64,000 nucleotides of DNA from positions 1,612,001 to 1,676,000 of the forward strand of contig NZ_CAJPUX010000001.1 of assembly GCF_905397285.1 (NCBI RefSeq), in the 5' to 3' direction. Below, piece after piece: positions 1-7,976 of the stretch; within the stretch, counting starts at the first letter, position 1; each line of letters begins with the position of its first letter. The notes beneath the pieces were generated by a model. It was not told the DNA's origin. It saw only the letters and a program-made list of their open reading frames with translations, and searched no databases. The DNA is from Cupriavidus plantarum. GTDB lineage: Bacteria; Pseudomonadota; Gammaproteobacteria; Burkholderiales; Burkholderiaceae. A program made the translations under genes and the position numbers.

Positions 1-456
1 GATCAGCTTGTTGGCATAGCGGCCGTTGGCCTGCAATTGCTTGACCGCGGGAATCTCATAGGTGGCCATGGCCTGCGAGTAGGCCAGCGGTCCGCCGGCG
101 ATCGTCGCGCCATCCTGGTCGCGTGAGGACGTACGCAGGTGGTTCGTGATGGCGGTCCAGTCCAGGCCGAACTTGTCGAACGTCTGGTCGAGTACCGTGG
201 ACAGCTTGTTCTGCGCGTCGTCGGACTCGATCGTATGCATATGCAGATCGCCCGTGGTCCAGCGGCCCGTGGCGGCCGGCTTGACGGGGTCGGTCGGCGT
301 GGTCGGGTTGGTCGGGTTGGTCGGGTTGGACGGCTGGCTGGGCGAAGACGGACTGGCTGGCGTGGCTGGGGCGTCGTCGCTGCCACCGCAGCCATAGAAA
401 CCCAATGCCACGACCACGCTGGCCGCGGCGGCGATGATGCTCTTGCTGTAACGCAT
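1..456 (-). CDS. PHP-domain (CehA/McbA-like) lipoprotein, C-terminus cut off by window edge
   Basis: The leftward frame starts at ATG 456-454 and stays open to base 1, so only the first 152 residues are present. An AGGGA Shine-Dalgarno lies just upstream of the ATG. The N-terminus is a lipoprotein-type signal with Cys23 in the context FYGCGGSDD; the lipobox is atypical because Phe, not Leu, sits at -3. A low-complexity Pro/Asn/Thr/Ser linker (residues about 29-60) follows, then GDLHMHTIESDD (residues 69-80), the HxH metal motif that opens PHP phosphoesterase domains. A metal-dependent phosphoesterase exposed on the outer membrane is the best inference; the substrate is unknown and the remaining metal ligands lie outside the window. 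Confidence 0.8.
   Translation of the reverse strand, partial: MRYSKSIIAAAASVVVALGFYGCGGSDDAPATPASPSSPSQPSNPTNPTNPTTPTDPVKPAATGRWTTGDLHMHTIESDDAQNKLSTVLDQTFDKFGLDWTAITNHLRTSSRDQDGATIAGGPLAYSQAMATYEIPAVKQLQANGRYANKLI
302..338. repeat. 9-bp tandem repeat in the lipoprotein linker
   Basis: A GGTCGGGTT-type unit occurs about three to four times in a row and encodes Asn-Pro-Thr repeats on the minus strand. It lies in the flexible linker between the lipid-anchored Cys and the PHP domain. Because the unit is a multiple of three, copy-number change would alter linker length without a frameshift. Confidence 0.75.
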
Positions 457-727
457 GTACTTCCCTGTTGGCTCTGATTTCTCGATGACCCGTTGATGCA
501 CGGCACCGCCCGGTGCTCTTGTGGGCGACGATGATGCCGGGGGTTCATGACAGGAAAGTGATGCCAGCGTCGATTTATGGCGTGCGCTTTGCCGGGCGTT
601 GGCTGACACGGGAATCAGATCAGGCCGACTTATCGCGCGGCGCCGTATGGAGGAACCTCGGCCATAGGCATGAATAGACACAACCGCGCCACGCGCGCGC
701 CACAACATCGACACATATTAGGGAGTC

Positions 728-1138
728 ATGATGAAACGTACCCTCGCCCTGGCGCTCGCCGCCGCTTCCATCTCGCTTGCTCCGCAAGCCTTTGCTCAGG
801 TCGCCGGCCAGGCCTCGCTTGGCGTCTCCGTCGAAGAACTGCGTGTCGTCATCCAGGGCGCGAGTGTGAAAAAGCAGATTCTCGGAAAACCCGTCTATAA
901 CGAGAACAACGACAAGGTCGGTAACGTCGTCGATCTGATCGTCGCGCCGAATCGCGCCGTGTCTTTCGCCATCATCGGCGCGGGCGGGTTCGTGGGCGTG
1001 GGCCGCCATGACGTGGCCATTCCCGTGACGCAATTCGACCTGTCGGGCGACAAGATCGTGCTGCCGGGCGCAACCAAGGACGCGGTGAAGGCGTTGCCGG
1101 AATTCGAATACGCGAAGAAGGCCAAGCCGGCCAAATAA
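728..1138 (+). CDS. periplasmic PRC-barrel domain protein
   Basis: 136 residues with a Sec signal peptide (cleavage expected after AFA, about residue 23). The mature part, with LGKPVYNENNDKVGNVVDL followed by a hydrophobic strand and GVGRHDVAIP, has the pattern of the PRC-barrel fold, a small beta barrel also found in RimM and photosynthetic reaction centre subunit H. The molecular role is unknown. GGGAG precedes two consecutive ATG codons (728 and 731), and either could be the start. The DUF2789 gene begins 15 bases after the stop, so the two are probably co-transcribed. Family call is good, function is open. Confidence 0.85.
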   Translation: MMKRTLALALAAASISLAPQAFAQVAGQASLGVSVEELRVVIQGASVKKQILGKPVYNENNDKVGNVVDLIVAPNRAVSFAIIGAGGFVGVGRHDVAIPVTQFDLSGDKIVLPGATKDAVKALPEFEYAKKAKPAK

Positions 1139-1153
1139 TATTCAGGAGGCGTC

Positions 1154-1393
1154 ATGGAGCAGCCGTTTCACCAGTTCTCGGAACTGTTCGCGCAGCTTGG
1201 GCTGCCTTCCGAAGAGCCCGACATCCGTGCCTTTATCGCGAAGCACGCCCCGTTGCCGGAAAAGATGGACTTGTGGGATGCGCCCTTCTGGACGCCCGCC
1301 CAATCGGCCCTGCTGCGCGACGAGCTCGTCGAAGATGCCGACTGGGCGGTGGTCGTCGACCAGCTGAACCTCGCGCTGCGCGCACCGGCGTGA
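1154..1393 (+). CDS. DUF2789 family small protein
   Basis: 79 residues; LFAQLGLPSEEPDIRAFI, then APFWTPAQSALLRDEL and a final EDADWAVVVDQLN segment match the DUF2789 family in order and in length. It has no signal peptide or membrane helix, so it should be cytosolic. An AGGAGG Shine-Dalgarno (about 1144-1149) is well spaced from ATG 1154, and the gene follows the PRC-barrel gene closely. No biochemical function is known to me for this family. Confidence 0.85.
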   Translation: MEQPFHQFSELFAQLGLPSEEPDIRAFIAKHAPLPEKMDLWDAPFWTPAQSALLRDELVEDADWAVVVDQLNLALRAPA

Positions 1394-1487
1394 CTGCGGT
1401 CAGTCAACGATTTCAGACAAACACTGACGTGACGGTCAGCCGCTCGGGTGACGTCAGACACGTGTCTGCTACATAGACTCATGAGTT
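1391..1487. promoter_or_regulatory. palindrome-dense intergenic region, possible multi-site operator
   Basis: Five dyads lie in under 100 bases: TGACTG-N4-CAGTCA (1391-1406, over the DUF2789 stop), CTGAC-N6-GTCAG (1424-1439), TGACGTCA (1449-1456), CAGACACGTGTCTG (1455-1468) and ACTCATGAGT (1478-1487). Three are built on the same TGAC/GTCA half-site. This suggests binding of a dimeric regulator upstream of the lipoprotein gene at 1621, but no regulator gene is adjacent and the regulator is unknown. Confidence 0.4.
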
Positions 1488-1620
1488 GTACGGGGGCGGG
1501 AAATCGCCCGCACCCGTTCTTCAGCGCACCGTCCCGTCTTGCACACGACTTGCAAAGGACGCTTGCCCACGAGGCAGGACACGGACGGTGCCCCCCGCGA
1601 TCCGATATGGAGGAAAGAAC

Positions 1621-1971
1621 ATGAAGACGCCATTCATCTTCGCCATCGCCGTGGCAGCGCTCGCAGGCTGCGCCGCTTCTCCCTACACCCCGCCGCCGTC
1701 GCGCGCCACCACCGCCGTTGGCGAAAGCAAGCTCGCGCCGAAGGCCGCCGCGCAGTGCATTGGCCAGCAATGGGCCAACAGCAGCAACCAGACGGTGATG
1801 ATGCAGTACATGCTCGCCAACGATCAGGCCTTCGACGTCTACGTGCCGGGCCAACAGCCGCCGAATGGCTCCGCGGCCGTGGTTCGCAAGTCGGCGCAGG
1901 GTCCGGGCTCGTGGATCGGCTTCCGCGGCAGCGACACGTCCGCGTCGAGCGCGATCAATCAGTGCCTGTAG
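1621..1971 (+). CDS. small lipoprotein, unknown function
   Basis: 116 residues. ATG 1621 is preceded by a strong GGAGGAAAG Shine-Dalgarno. The signal ends in the canonical lipobox LAGC (Cys17), followed by a short Pro/Ser linker. The mature domain has two further Cys residues, one in AAAQCIGQQW and one three residues from the end, that could form a disulfide, and a QQPPNGSAAVVRKSAQGPGS stretch typical of small Burkholderiales envelope lipoproteins. No family with known function is recognised. The stop codon lies inside a 14-bp tandem duplication, and a strong hairpin follows about 75 bases downstream. Confidence 0.8.
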   Translation: MKTPFIFAIAVAALAGCAASPYTPPPSRATTAVGESKLAPKAAAQCIGQQWANSSNQTVMMQYMLANDQAFDVYVPGQQPPNGSAAVVRKSAQGPGSWIGFRGSDTSASSAINQCL

Positions 1972-1991
1972 TTCAGCGCCTGTAGTTCAGC
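1964..1991. repeat. perfect 14-bp tandem duplication over a stop codon
   Basis: GCCTGTAGTTCAGC occurs twice without spacer (1964-1977 and 1978-1991). The first copy carries the TAG stop of the lipoprotein gene, so the second copy supplies a duplicate TAG downstream. A partial third copy (GCCAGTAGT) follows. See the finding on tandem duplications at gene boundaries. Confidence 0.9.
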
Positions 1992-2043
1992 GCCAGTAGT
2001 GGCGTGCTGAACCGGCGCGCTGAATCGGTCCGCCTGACTGACA

Positions 2044-2077
2044 GGGGAATGCATCGGCCGGCAGGCCTGCATTCCCT
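2044..2077 (+). terminator. hairpin terminator after the lipoprotein gene
   Basis: GGGAATGCA (2045-2053) pairs perfectly with TGCATTCCC (2068-2076), and the loop has extra GGCC pairing potential. A T-rich stretch (TTGTCGTCGTTTT) follows. It lies between the rightward lipoprotein gene and the leftward HAD gene and could serve both. Confidence 0.65.
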
Positions 2078-2104
2078 TGTCGTCGTTTTGGCCCATCGAT
2101 GGTG

Positions 2105-2749
2105 TCACGTCGGCGCCGCGGCATTCGCCGACAGCGTCAGCATGTCCGCCGAGCGCCGGAACACCTTGCGCGGACTGGACGACAGCAGCGCATCCAGGTC
2201 CGTGTAGCCCCACGCGACCGCCCCAAACGATACGCCCGCCCGGGCGGCCGCGACCGCATCGCGGATTTCGTCGCCGATATAGATGATCTGGTCCTTGGCG
2301 ACCTGCGTGGTCTTGACCACGCGCTTGAGCCGATGCGCCTTGCCGAACAGCGCCGCGCCGCATTCCACCGCGAGGAAGCGGTCCATCAGCGGCGCGCCGA
2401 GCACGGACTGCACGTTGAGGGCGGAGTTCGACGTGGCGACGGCGACGTCCACGCGCGCATCGAGCATCTGGTGCAGGACTTCCTCGATGCCGGGAAATAG
2501 CCGGACCTCGGCGATACGTGACTGCATGATCGCGCGGTAGTCGGTCATCACGGCCGGCACCTTCCACAGCGGCAGCTGCAATTCCCGGAGTACGTCCTGG
2601 GCGCTGAGCCGTCGCAGCCCGGGCCGTTCGGCCTCGGACACCTCGCGGAAGCCGTGCTTGCGCGCGAGGCCGTTGAGCACCTCCGAGAACAGCGGGTAGG
2701 TATCGGCAAGCGTGCCGTCGAAGTCGAAGATCGCGAGCCGTACGGACAT
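2105..2749 (-). CDS. HAD-family hydrolase, phosphoglycolate phosphatase-like
   Basis: 214 residues from ATG 2749, which has a GGGGAA Shine-Dalgarno; the frame is open further upstream but that stretch has no family similarity. HAD motifs are all present: motif I DFDGTLAD (nucleophile Asp9, acid/base Asp11), motif II TSNS (Thr106), motif III Lys137 and motif IV GDEIRD (Asp160/Asp164). The helical cap after motif I (residues about 17-85) is the subclass-I cap of the Gph/PGMB group. It probably dephosphorylates a small cytosolic phosphometabolite; the substrate cannot be deduced. It seems to be a single-gene unit. Confidence 0.85.
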   Translation of the reverse strand: MSVRLAIFDFDGTLADTYPLFSEVLNGLARKHGFREVSEAERPGLRRLSAQDVLRELQLPLWKVPAVMTDYRAIMQSRIAEVRLFPGIEEVLHQMLDARVDVAVATSNSALNVQSVLGAPLMDRFLAVECGAALFGKAHRLKRVVKTTQVAKDQIIYIGDEIRDAVAAARAGVSFGAVAWGYTDLDALLSSSPRKVFRRSADMLTLSANAAAPT

Positions 2750-2904
2750 GCGTCGTTCCCCTGAAAGGACCAGTCGCCGGACATTGTAGGGGAAGCGCGC
2801 ATCGGTCGTTGGGCCCGACACAGAGCGGGCGCCGGCGCCCAAAAACAGTGCGATATGGTCCGGTTCAGGCGCCGCAGGGTACGGTCAGGCGTCTGCCTTG
2901 CCGC

Positions 2905-3891
2905 TTATTCCGGGACCACGCCCGCAGCCTGAATCACCTTGCCCCATTTCGAGACCTCGGCACGCTGGAACGTCGAGAACGCTTCCGTCGTCTTGCCTTC
3001 GGGCTCCACGCCTAGCGTGCGCAGACGCTGCTGCACCGCCGGCGATGCCACCACCGCGGCGATCTCCTTGCCGAGCTTGTCGACAATCGGCCGCGGCGTG
3101 CCCGCCGGCGCGAAGACGCCCTGCCACGACTGCATCTCGAAACCCTTGATGCCCTGCTCCGCGAGCGGCTTCACATCGGGCAGGCTCGGCAGCACATGCG
3201 TCGACGTTACGCCCAGCGCGCGCACGCGCTTGCCGTCGAGCATCGGTTTGGCGGCCGCCACCGTTTCGAACACCAGGTCGATCTGGCCGCCGATCAGGTC
3301 CGTCATGGCGGCCGCGCCACCCTTGTACGAGATCTGCTGCAACTGCGTGCCCGTAATGCTCTGGAACAGCTGGCCGGACAACTGCTGCGAACTCCCCGGC
3401 CCCGCCGTGCCGAACGTCAGGCCACCGGGCTTGGCCTTGAGGGCGGCGATGATCTGATCGACGGACTGGTACTTGCTGTCGTTGGCCACGACAAGCACGT
3501 TGCTCACCGTCCCGACAAGGTTGACGGGGATGAAGTCCTTGACGGGATCATAGCCAAGCTTCTTGTAGAAGAATGGATTGACCGCATGCGTCGTGATCGT
3601 GCCGCCCATGATCGTGTAGCCGTCCGGCTCCGCGCGCGCCACGGCCTGCGTACCGAGGATGCCCGACACGCCTGGCTTGTTGTCGATGACCACGGGCTGG
3701 CCGAGCCGTTGCGACAATCCCTCCGCCACGATGCGCGCGGTGGCGTCGGACACGCCGCCGGGCGAGAACGGGACGACGTACTTGATCGGTTTCGTTGGCC
3801 ATGGGTCGGCCGCGTGAACCATGACGGGCACAAGGCATGCGGCGGCCATGGCGAGCGCCGCGGTGGCGGCCACGCTGTTGAGTCTCTTCAC
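2905..3891 (-). CDS. Bug-family periplasmic solute receptor (TctC-like)
   Basis: 328 residues with a Sec signal (to VHA, about residue 27). The Bug hallmarks are in order: WPTKPIKYVVPFSPGGVSD at the mature N-terminus, GQPVVIDNKPG, EPDGYTIM, and LGYDPVKDFIPV. Bug proteins bind carboxylated or aromatic solutes for tripartite tricarboxylate transporters, but no membrane subunits are encoded nearby, as is common for this expanded family. It lies 36 bases downstream of the HpcH/HpaI aldolase gene on the same strand, which suggests that receptor and enzyme handle related compounds. The ligand is unknown. Confidence 0.9.
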   Translation of the reverse strand: MKRLNSVAATAALAMAAACLVPVMVHAADPWPTKPIKYVVPFSPGGVSDATARIVAEGLSQRLGQPVVIDNKPGVSGILGTQAVARAEPDGYTIMGGTITTHAVNPFFYKKLGYDPVKDFIPVNLVGTVSNVLVVANDSKYQSVDQIIAALKAKPGGLTFGTAGPGSSQQLSGQLFQSITGTQLQQISYKGGAAAMTDLIGGQIDLVFETVAAAKPMLDGKRVRALGVTSTHVLPSLPDVKPLAEQGIKGFEMQSWQGVFAPAGTPRPIVDKLGKEIAAVVASPAVQQRLRTLGVEPEGKTTEAFSTFQRAEVSKWGKVIQAAGVVPE

Positions 3892-3927
3892 TATCGTCTC
3901 CTATGTCGTTTTATGTTGTCGCGCGGG

Positions 3928-4713
3928 CTAGTACGAGAGCTCCCCGCCGGCCCGTCCCGCCGTAGCGGCCTGCCGGAATGCCGTCGTGATGAGGCTCGTG
4001 GCCACCGTCGCGAAGTACCGCGCGCCCATCGGGCGATAGCGCTGCTCGTCCTCCGCGGTCAGTGCCAGCACGCCCGGGCACTTGCCCGCGCGATCGACGG
4101 CGCGCAGCGCCTGCTCGATGGCGGCGGCCACCTCGGGTCGCTTCCAGTCGCTGCCAAAACCCATCGCATGGGACAGGTCGTTGGGGCCAACGAACACCGC
4201 ATCGATCCCCTCCACTGCCGCGATCGCTTCCGCATTCGCGACGCCTTCGGGCGACTCGATCATCGCGATCAGCGCGATGCCCTCGTTGCTGCGCGACGTA
4301 TGCGATGCGCCCGGAAACGCGCCATAGCCCGCCGCGCGCCCGCTGAAGGCGCTGCCACGCTGGCCCTTGCCCGGATACCGCACGCGGCGCACGAGCTCGC
4401 GCGCATCGTCGGCGGTTTCCACCATCGGAATCTGCACGGCGCTCGCGCCCATGTCGAGCACGCGGGGGATGTCTTCGATGAAGCAGCGCACCACGGGCAC
4501 GATGCCACTGGCGCGCGCGGCGCGCAGCATGTGCTCGGTGGTTTCGAGATCGGCCGCGCCGTGCTCGTTGTCGATGATGACGAAGTCGAAGCCGGCATAG
4601 CCGCACATTTCGACGATCGCAGGGCTGGGGAGCGCGCTGAAAATCCCGCGCAACGGGTTACCGCTGCGCAGCATGGCCGGCAGTCGGTTATCGATCGGGT
4701 GCTGGATGGTCAT
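3928..4713 (-). CDS. HpcH/HpaI family aldolase
   Basis: 261 residues. The class II pyruvate-aldolase family signature is complete: the catalytic base His51 in DNEHGAADLE, Arg76, and metal ligands Glu153 (MIESPEG) and Asp179 (VGPNDLSHAMG) with the spacing seen in HpaI. The reaction expected is reversible cleavage of a 4-hydroxy-2-oxoacid to pyruvate plus an aldehyde; the acceptor is unknown. The gene is first in a two-gene unit with the Bug receptor and divergent from a LysR gene that probably controls it. There is no clear Shine-Dalgarno, and an 11-bp tandem duplication abuts the start codon. Confidence 0.87.
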   Translation of the reverse strand: MTIQHPIDNRLPAMLRSGNPLRGIFSALPSPAIVEMCGYAGFDFVIIDNEHGAADLETTEHMLRAARASGIVPVVRCFIEDIPRVLDMGASAVQIPMVETADDARELVRRVRYPGKGQRGSAFSGRAAGYGAFPGASHTSRSNEGIALIAMIESPEGVANAEAIAAVEGIDAVFVGPNDLSHAMGFGSDWKRPEVAAAIEQALRAVDRAGKCPGVLALTAEDEQRYRPMGARYFATVATSLITTAFRQAATAGRAGGELSY

Positions 4714-4734
4714 GTCTCGCGTCTGTCTCGCGTC
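4713..4734. repeat. perfect 11-bp tandem duplication abutting the aldolase start
   Basis: TGTCTCGCGTC occurs twice in direct succession (4713-4723 and 4724-4734) immediately upstream of, and touching, the aldolase ATG on the minus strand. It occupies the position where a Shine-Dalgarno would normally lie. Confidence 0.9.
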
Positions 4735-4826
4735 GTGATGGGTCCGGCCGTATGGGATGCCCTGACAAAGGGTTGGCCGGTGGAGACATTTTCCCGAGGG
4801 ATGGATTATATTTCCAATATTACTTT

Positions 4827-4861
4827 TGTATGAGATTTATACAGGCTCTGTATATGTACAG
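4827..4861. promoter_or_regulatory. two adjacent dyads, candidate LysR operators
   Basis: TGTAT-N7-ATACA (4827-4843) and CTGTA-N4-TACAG (4848-4861) lie back to back in an AT-rich patch of an otherwise GC-rich region, between the divergent aldolase and LysR genes. The second dyad covers the LysR start codon. Both have the size of LysR-type sites, and position suggests autoregulation plus control of the aldolase-Bug unit. Confidence 0.45.
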
Positions 4862-5777
4862 CCCGCTGGAATTCCGTGTCCTGACGTCCTTTCTCGTGCT
4901 CGCCGACGAACTGAGCTTCACGCGCGCCGCGCGCCGTCTCAACATGACTCAGCCGCCGCTAAGCCTGCAGATCAAGCAGCTGGAGGCGCAACTCGGCACG
5001 CCGTTGTTCGAGCGCACCAAGCGCAGCGTGCGGTTGACACCCGCCGGCGCGGTACTGCGCGCGCAGGCGGAGAAGCTGTTCGATATCGAGCATCGCGCGC
5101 GGCAGATGGTCGTGCAGGCGGGGCGCGGCGACGATGTCGGACACCTGTCTATCGGCCTGACGGCGATCTCGGCGATCGCGCTCGTGCCCAACATGCTGCG
5201 GCGATTCGCGGCACGGATGCCGGGCGCGCTGTATTCGTTGCGGGAGGTGAGTTCGGAGGCGATGCTGCAGGCGTTGCTGCGCAACGAACTCGATGTGGCA
5301 ATCCTGCGGCCGCCGATCACGGATGCCCGGTTGCAGGCACGGCGCCTGATGCGGGAGACGCATGTGCTGGCCGTGCCCGAGGGACATCGCCTGGCGACGC
5401 AGCGCAGCGTCGGCGTGCGCGACCTGCATGGCGAAAGCCTGGCCACGCTCGAGCGGCGACATGGGCAATACGCCCACGATTTGATGCTTGGCTGGCTGGC
5501 CGAGCACAACGTCGTGCCGCTACGGATTCACGATGGCGCGCGGTATCACGCAATGATGGCGCTGGTGACGGCGGGCATCGCCATCGCGGTGATTCCGGCA
5601 TCGGCCGCGGCCCAGCATGTGCCGGGTGTGGTGTTCCGCAAGATCTCGGGCAAGGACGTGCCCGCGCTCGAACTATGGATCGCGTTTCACAAGGACATCG
5701 CGAATCCGCTGACGATGCCGTTCGTCGAGGACGCGCTGGCGGCCGCGGCCCAGTACAAGGTGCGCGCGCCAGCGTGA
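4854..5777 (+). CDS. LysR-type transcriptional regulator
   Basis: 307 residues from ATG 4854. The N-terminal winged helix-turn-helix (LEFRVLTSFLVLADELSFTRAARRLNMTQPPLS) is canonical, followed by the linker helix and a substrate-binding domain of the type-2 periplasmic fold. An upstream in-frame ATG at 4830 is possible, but it lies inside a dyad and would add non-conserved residues. The gene is divergent from the aldolase/Bug pair, the usual arrangement for a LysR regulator and its target, so it probably senses the aldolase substrate or a precursor. The effector is unknown. Confidence 0.88.
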   Translation: MYSPLEFRVLTSFLVLADELSFTRAARRLNMTQPPLSLQIKQLEAQLGTPLFERTKRSVRLTPAGAVLRAQAEKLFDIEHRARQMVVQAGRGDDVGHLSIGLTAISAIALVPNMLRRFAARMPGALYSLREVSSEAMLQALLRNELDVAILRPPITDARLQARRLMRETHVLAVPEGHRLATQRSVGVRDLHGESLATLERRHGQYAHDLMLGWLAEHNVVPLRIHDGARYHAMMALVTAGIAIAVIPASAAAQHVPGVVFRKISGKDVPALELWIAFHKDIANPLTMPFVEDALAAAAQYKVRAPA

Positions 5778-5799
5778 TGCACCGCGTAAATCAAGACGG

Positions 5800-7806
5800 C
5801 TAGTACTTCTCGACCGACTCGATCACCGCTGTATTGCCCTCGATCTCCGCCGGATGCGACGGCTCGGCGCGGCCGCCGAGATGCGTGGCGAGGAAGGTCT
5901 CGATGATCGTATTGAACCGAATCGAGTTCGCCGGTCGCAGAAAGCCGTGCCCTTCGTCGGGAAACACCACGTAGGTGAACGGAATCCCCTTCGCGCGCAA
6001 GGCGTCGATCATCTGCGTGGACTCGGCCTCCTTCACGCGCGGGTCGTTAGCGCCCTGACCGATCAGCAACGGCTTTGCGATCCGCGAGGCGTGGCTCAGC
6101 GGCGAGCGCTCCTTGAGCAGCGCCTTGCCTGCTTCGGTGTCGGGATTGCCCACCGCTCGGTACAGCGTCGCGCGGAAGCTCTCCCAATACGGCGGAATGC
6201 TCGCCAGCAGCGTCTCCAGGTTCGATGGGCCGACGACGTCGACGCCGCACGCATAGCGGTCGGCATGGCGCGTCATTGCCCATAGCGTCGCATAACCGCC
6301 GTAGCTCCAGCCCATGATGGCTACTCGCTTCGGATCCGCGATGCCCTGCGCGATCGCCCAATCGACGGCGTCGCTCAGGTCGTCGTCCATCTTCGCGCCC
6401 CACTCGAGGTCCGAAGCGCTGAGGAATCGCTTGCCGAATCCTGTCGATCCGCGGAAATTGACGGACAGCACCGCGTAGCCGCGATTGGCCAGCCATTGGT
6501 CGAGCGGATTGAACCCGAATGAGTCGCGCGCCCATGGGCCGCCGTGGACGAGCAGTACCGTGGGCACCGGCGCATGGCTTGTCAGCGGCTGGCCGCCCTC
6601 GCCCAGGCTCGCATCGGCATGGACGGGAATGGTGACGTACGTGACGAGGTCGAGCCCGTCGCGCGACCGGATCGTGGTCGATTGCATGCGCGCGAGCTTG
6701 TGATCGAGCAGCGTGGGCCGCGTCACGTACAGCCGCTCCAGCGTGCGCGTCTGGCGGTCGAACAGCCACGCGGCGCCGGGCACGCGATCCGACGCGGCGC
6801 CGATGATCCAGTAGCGGTCATCCTCGCTGCGGCTCGCCAGTCCCCACTCGCCGTCGGCGCCGCCGAGCTTGCTGTCGAGTAATGCGACGTCCTCGCGCAG
6901 GCGCTCCGCGAGCACGACGAACGTGCGGCGCTCGTGTTCGACGCTATAGGCGAGCGGCTCGTACGTGAACGCATCGAGCAACGCACCGCCAATGTCGGCA
7001 CGGGCATCCTCGGCGATGACGGTCGGCACGGCCGTGTCGCCGGACTCCGCCGCGAGCGGAATCGAAACCAGCGCCGCCGTATCGCGGCCACGGCTGTCGT
7101 AGAGATACAGCGTGGTGCCTGTGACGTCGACATGCGAGGCGTGCGTGGTGCGCGCATCGTCGGCCGAGACGGACAGCCAGGGCTGCCAGCCTTCCGGCGT
7201 CGGCTTCAGATAGCGGGCACCGCCGTCGTCGAGGGTTTCCACGGCGAGCAGCACACGGAAATCGTCATCTGTCAGAAAGCCCGCGTAACCGGGGTTCTCC
7301 TGCAGGAGCGTGAGGTCTCCCGTGGCGATATCGGCCAGATAGAGGTCGTGGTAGCGCGCGTCGCGATGGTTCAGGCTCAGCAGCGCCTTGCCGCGCAGCG
7401 CGGGCTTGTGGCTCAGCGCGGCCACCGATGCGCGCACGCCAGGGAACGGCGTCAGGTCGCGCGCTTCGCCGCCCGTGGGCGAGACCGCATAGACGTGGTA
7501 GTTCTCGTCGCCGCCGACGTCCTGCACGTAGAGCAGATGCGCGCCATCGTACGACCACCAGCTGGTATAGACGCCGCGTACGCGGTCGTGGGTCAGGACC
7601 CTGGCACGCGCGGGGTTGTCGCGGGGCGCGACCCACAGGTTCATCACGCCGGCCTCGAGCGCGCTCCACGAGAGATAGCGGCCATCGGGGCTGATGCGCG
7701 CGCCGGCGCGCACGGGGTTGCCGAAGAGTTCGACGCGCGGGATGAGGGGGATCTCGGCGAGCGCGGTGGCGGGAGGGGTGACGGGAGAAATGTGTGCGTG
7801 AGACAT
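5800..7806 (-). CDS. S9-family serine peptidase (prolyl oligopeptidase/acylaminoacyl peptidase type)
   Basis: 668 residues from ATG 7806; the frame is open further upstream but that part is not protein-like. The N-terminal half (about 30-400) has the repeating beta-propeller character of S9 enzymes. The C-terminal alpha/beta hydrolase has the nucleophile in GWSYGG (Ser501), Asp588 in NDPRVK and His620 in DEGHGF, a complete triad. No signal peptide is visible, so a cytosolic peptidase acting on short peptides is expected. It converges with the LysR gene and is divergent from the second Bug gene. The Shine-Dalgarno is weak. Confidence 0.87.
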   Translation of the reverse strand: MSHAHISPVTPPATALAEIPLIPRVELFGNPVRAGARISPDGRYLSWSALEAGVMNLWVAPRDNPARARVLTHDRVRGVYTSWWSYDGAHLLYVQDVGGDENYHVYAVSPTGGEARDLTPFPGVRASVAALSHKPALRGKALLSLNHRDARYHDLYLADIATGDLTLLQENPGYAGFLTDDDFRVLLAVETLDDGGARYLKPTPEGWQPWLSVSADDARTTHASHVDVTGTTLYLYDSRGRDTAALVSIPLAAESGDTAVPTVIAEDARADIGGALLDAFTYEPLAYSVEHERRTFVVLAERLREDVALLDSKLGGADGEWGLASRSEDDRYWIIGAASDRVPGAAWLFDRQTRTLERLYVTRPTLLDHKLARMQSTTIRSRDGLDLVTYVTIPVHADASLGEGGQPLTSHAPVPTVLLVHGGPWARDSFGFNPLDQWLANRGYAVLSVNFRGSTGFGKRFLSASDLEWGAKMDDDLSDAVDWAIAQGIADPKRVAIMGWSYGGYATLWAMTRHADRYACGVDVVGPSNLETLLASIPPYWESFRATLYRAVGNPDTEAGKALLKERSPLSHASRIAKPLLIGQGANDPRVKEAESTQMIDALRAKGIPFTYVVFPDEGHGFLRPANSIRFNTIIETFLATHLGGRAEPSHPAEIEGNTAVIESVEKY

Positions 7807-7976
7807 GCGGTGTCCGATGTTGGCAAAGGGAAGTTGCAGCCCAAGTTGGCAAACGGCAGGCACCAAGAGTACTCCACGCACGCGTTCTGCGTCGGGCACT
7901 CGCCATACTGTCATAAAAACGTCACAATACGCGCAACCCTCGCCGCAGAGCGAGGCGACAACCAGAGGAGCACACC

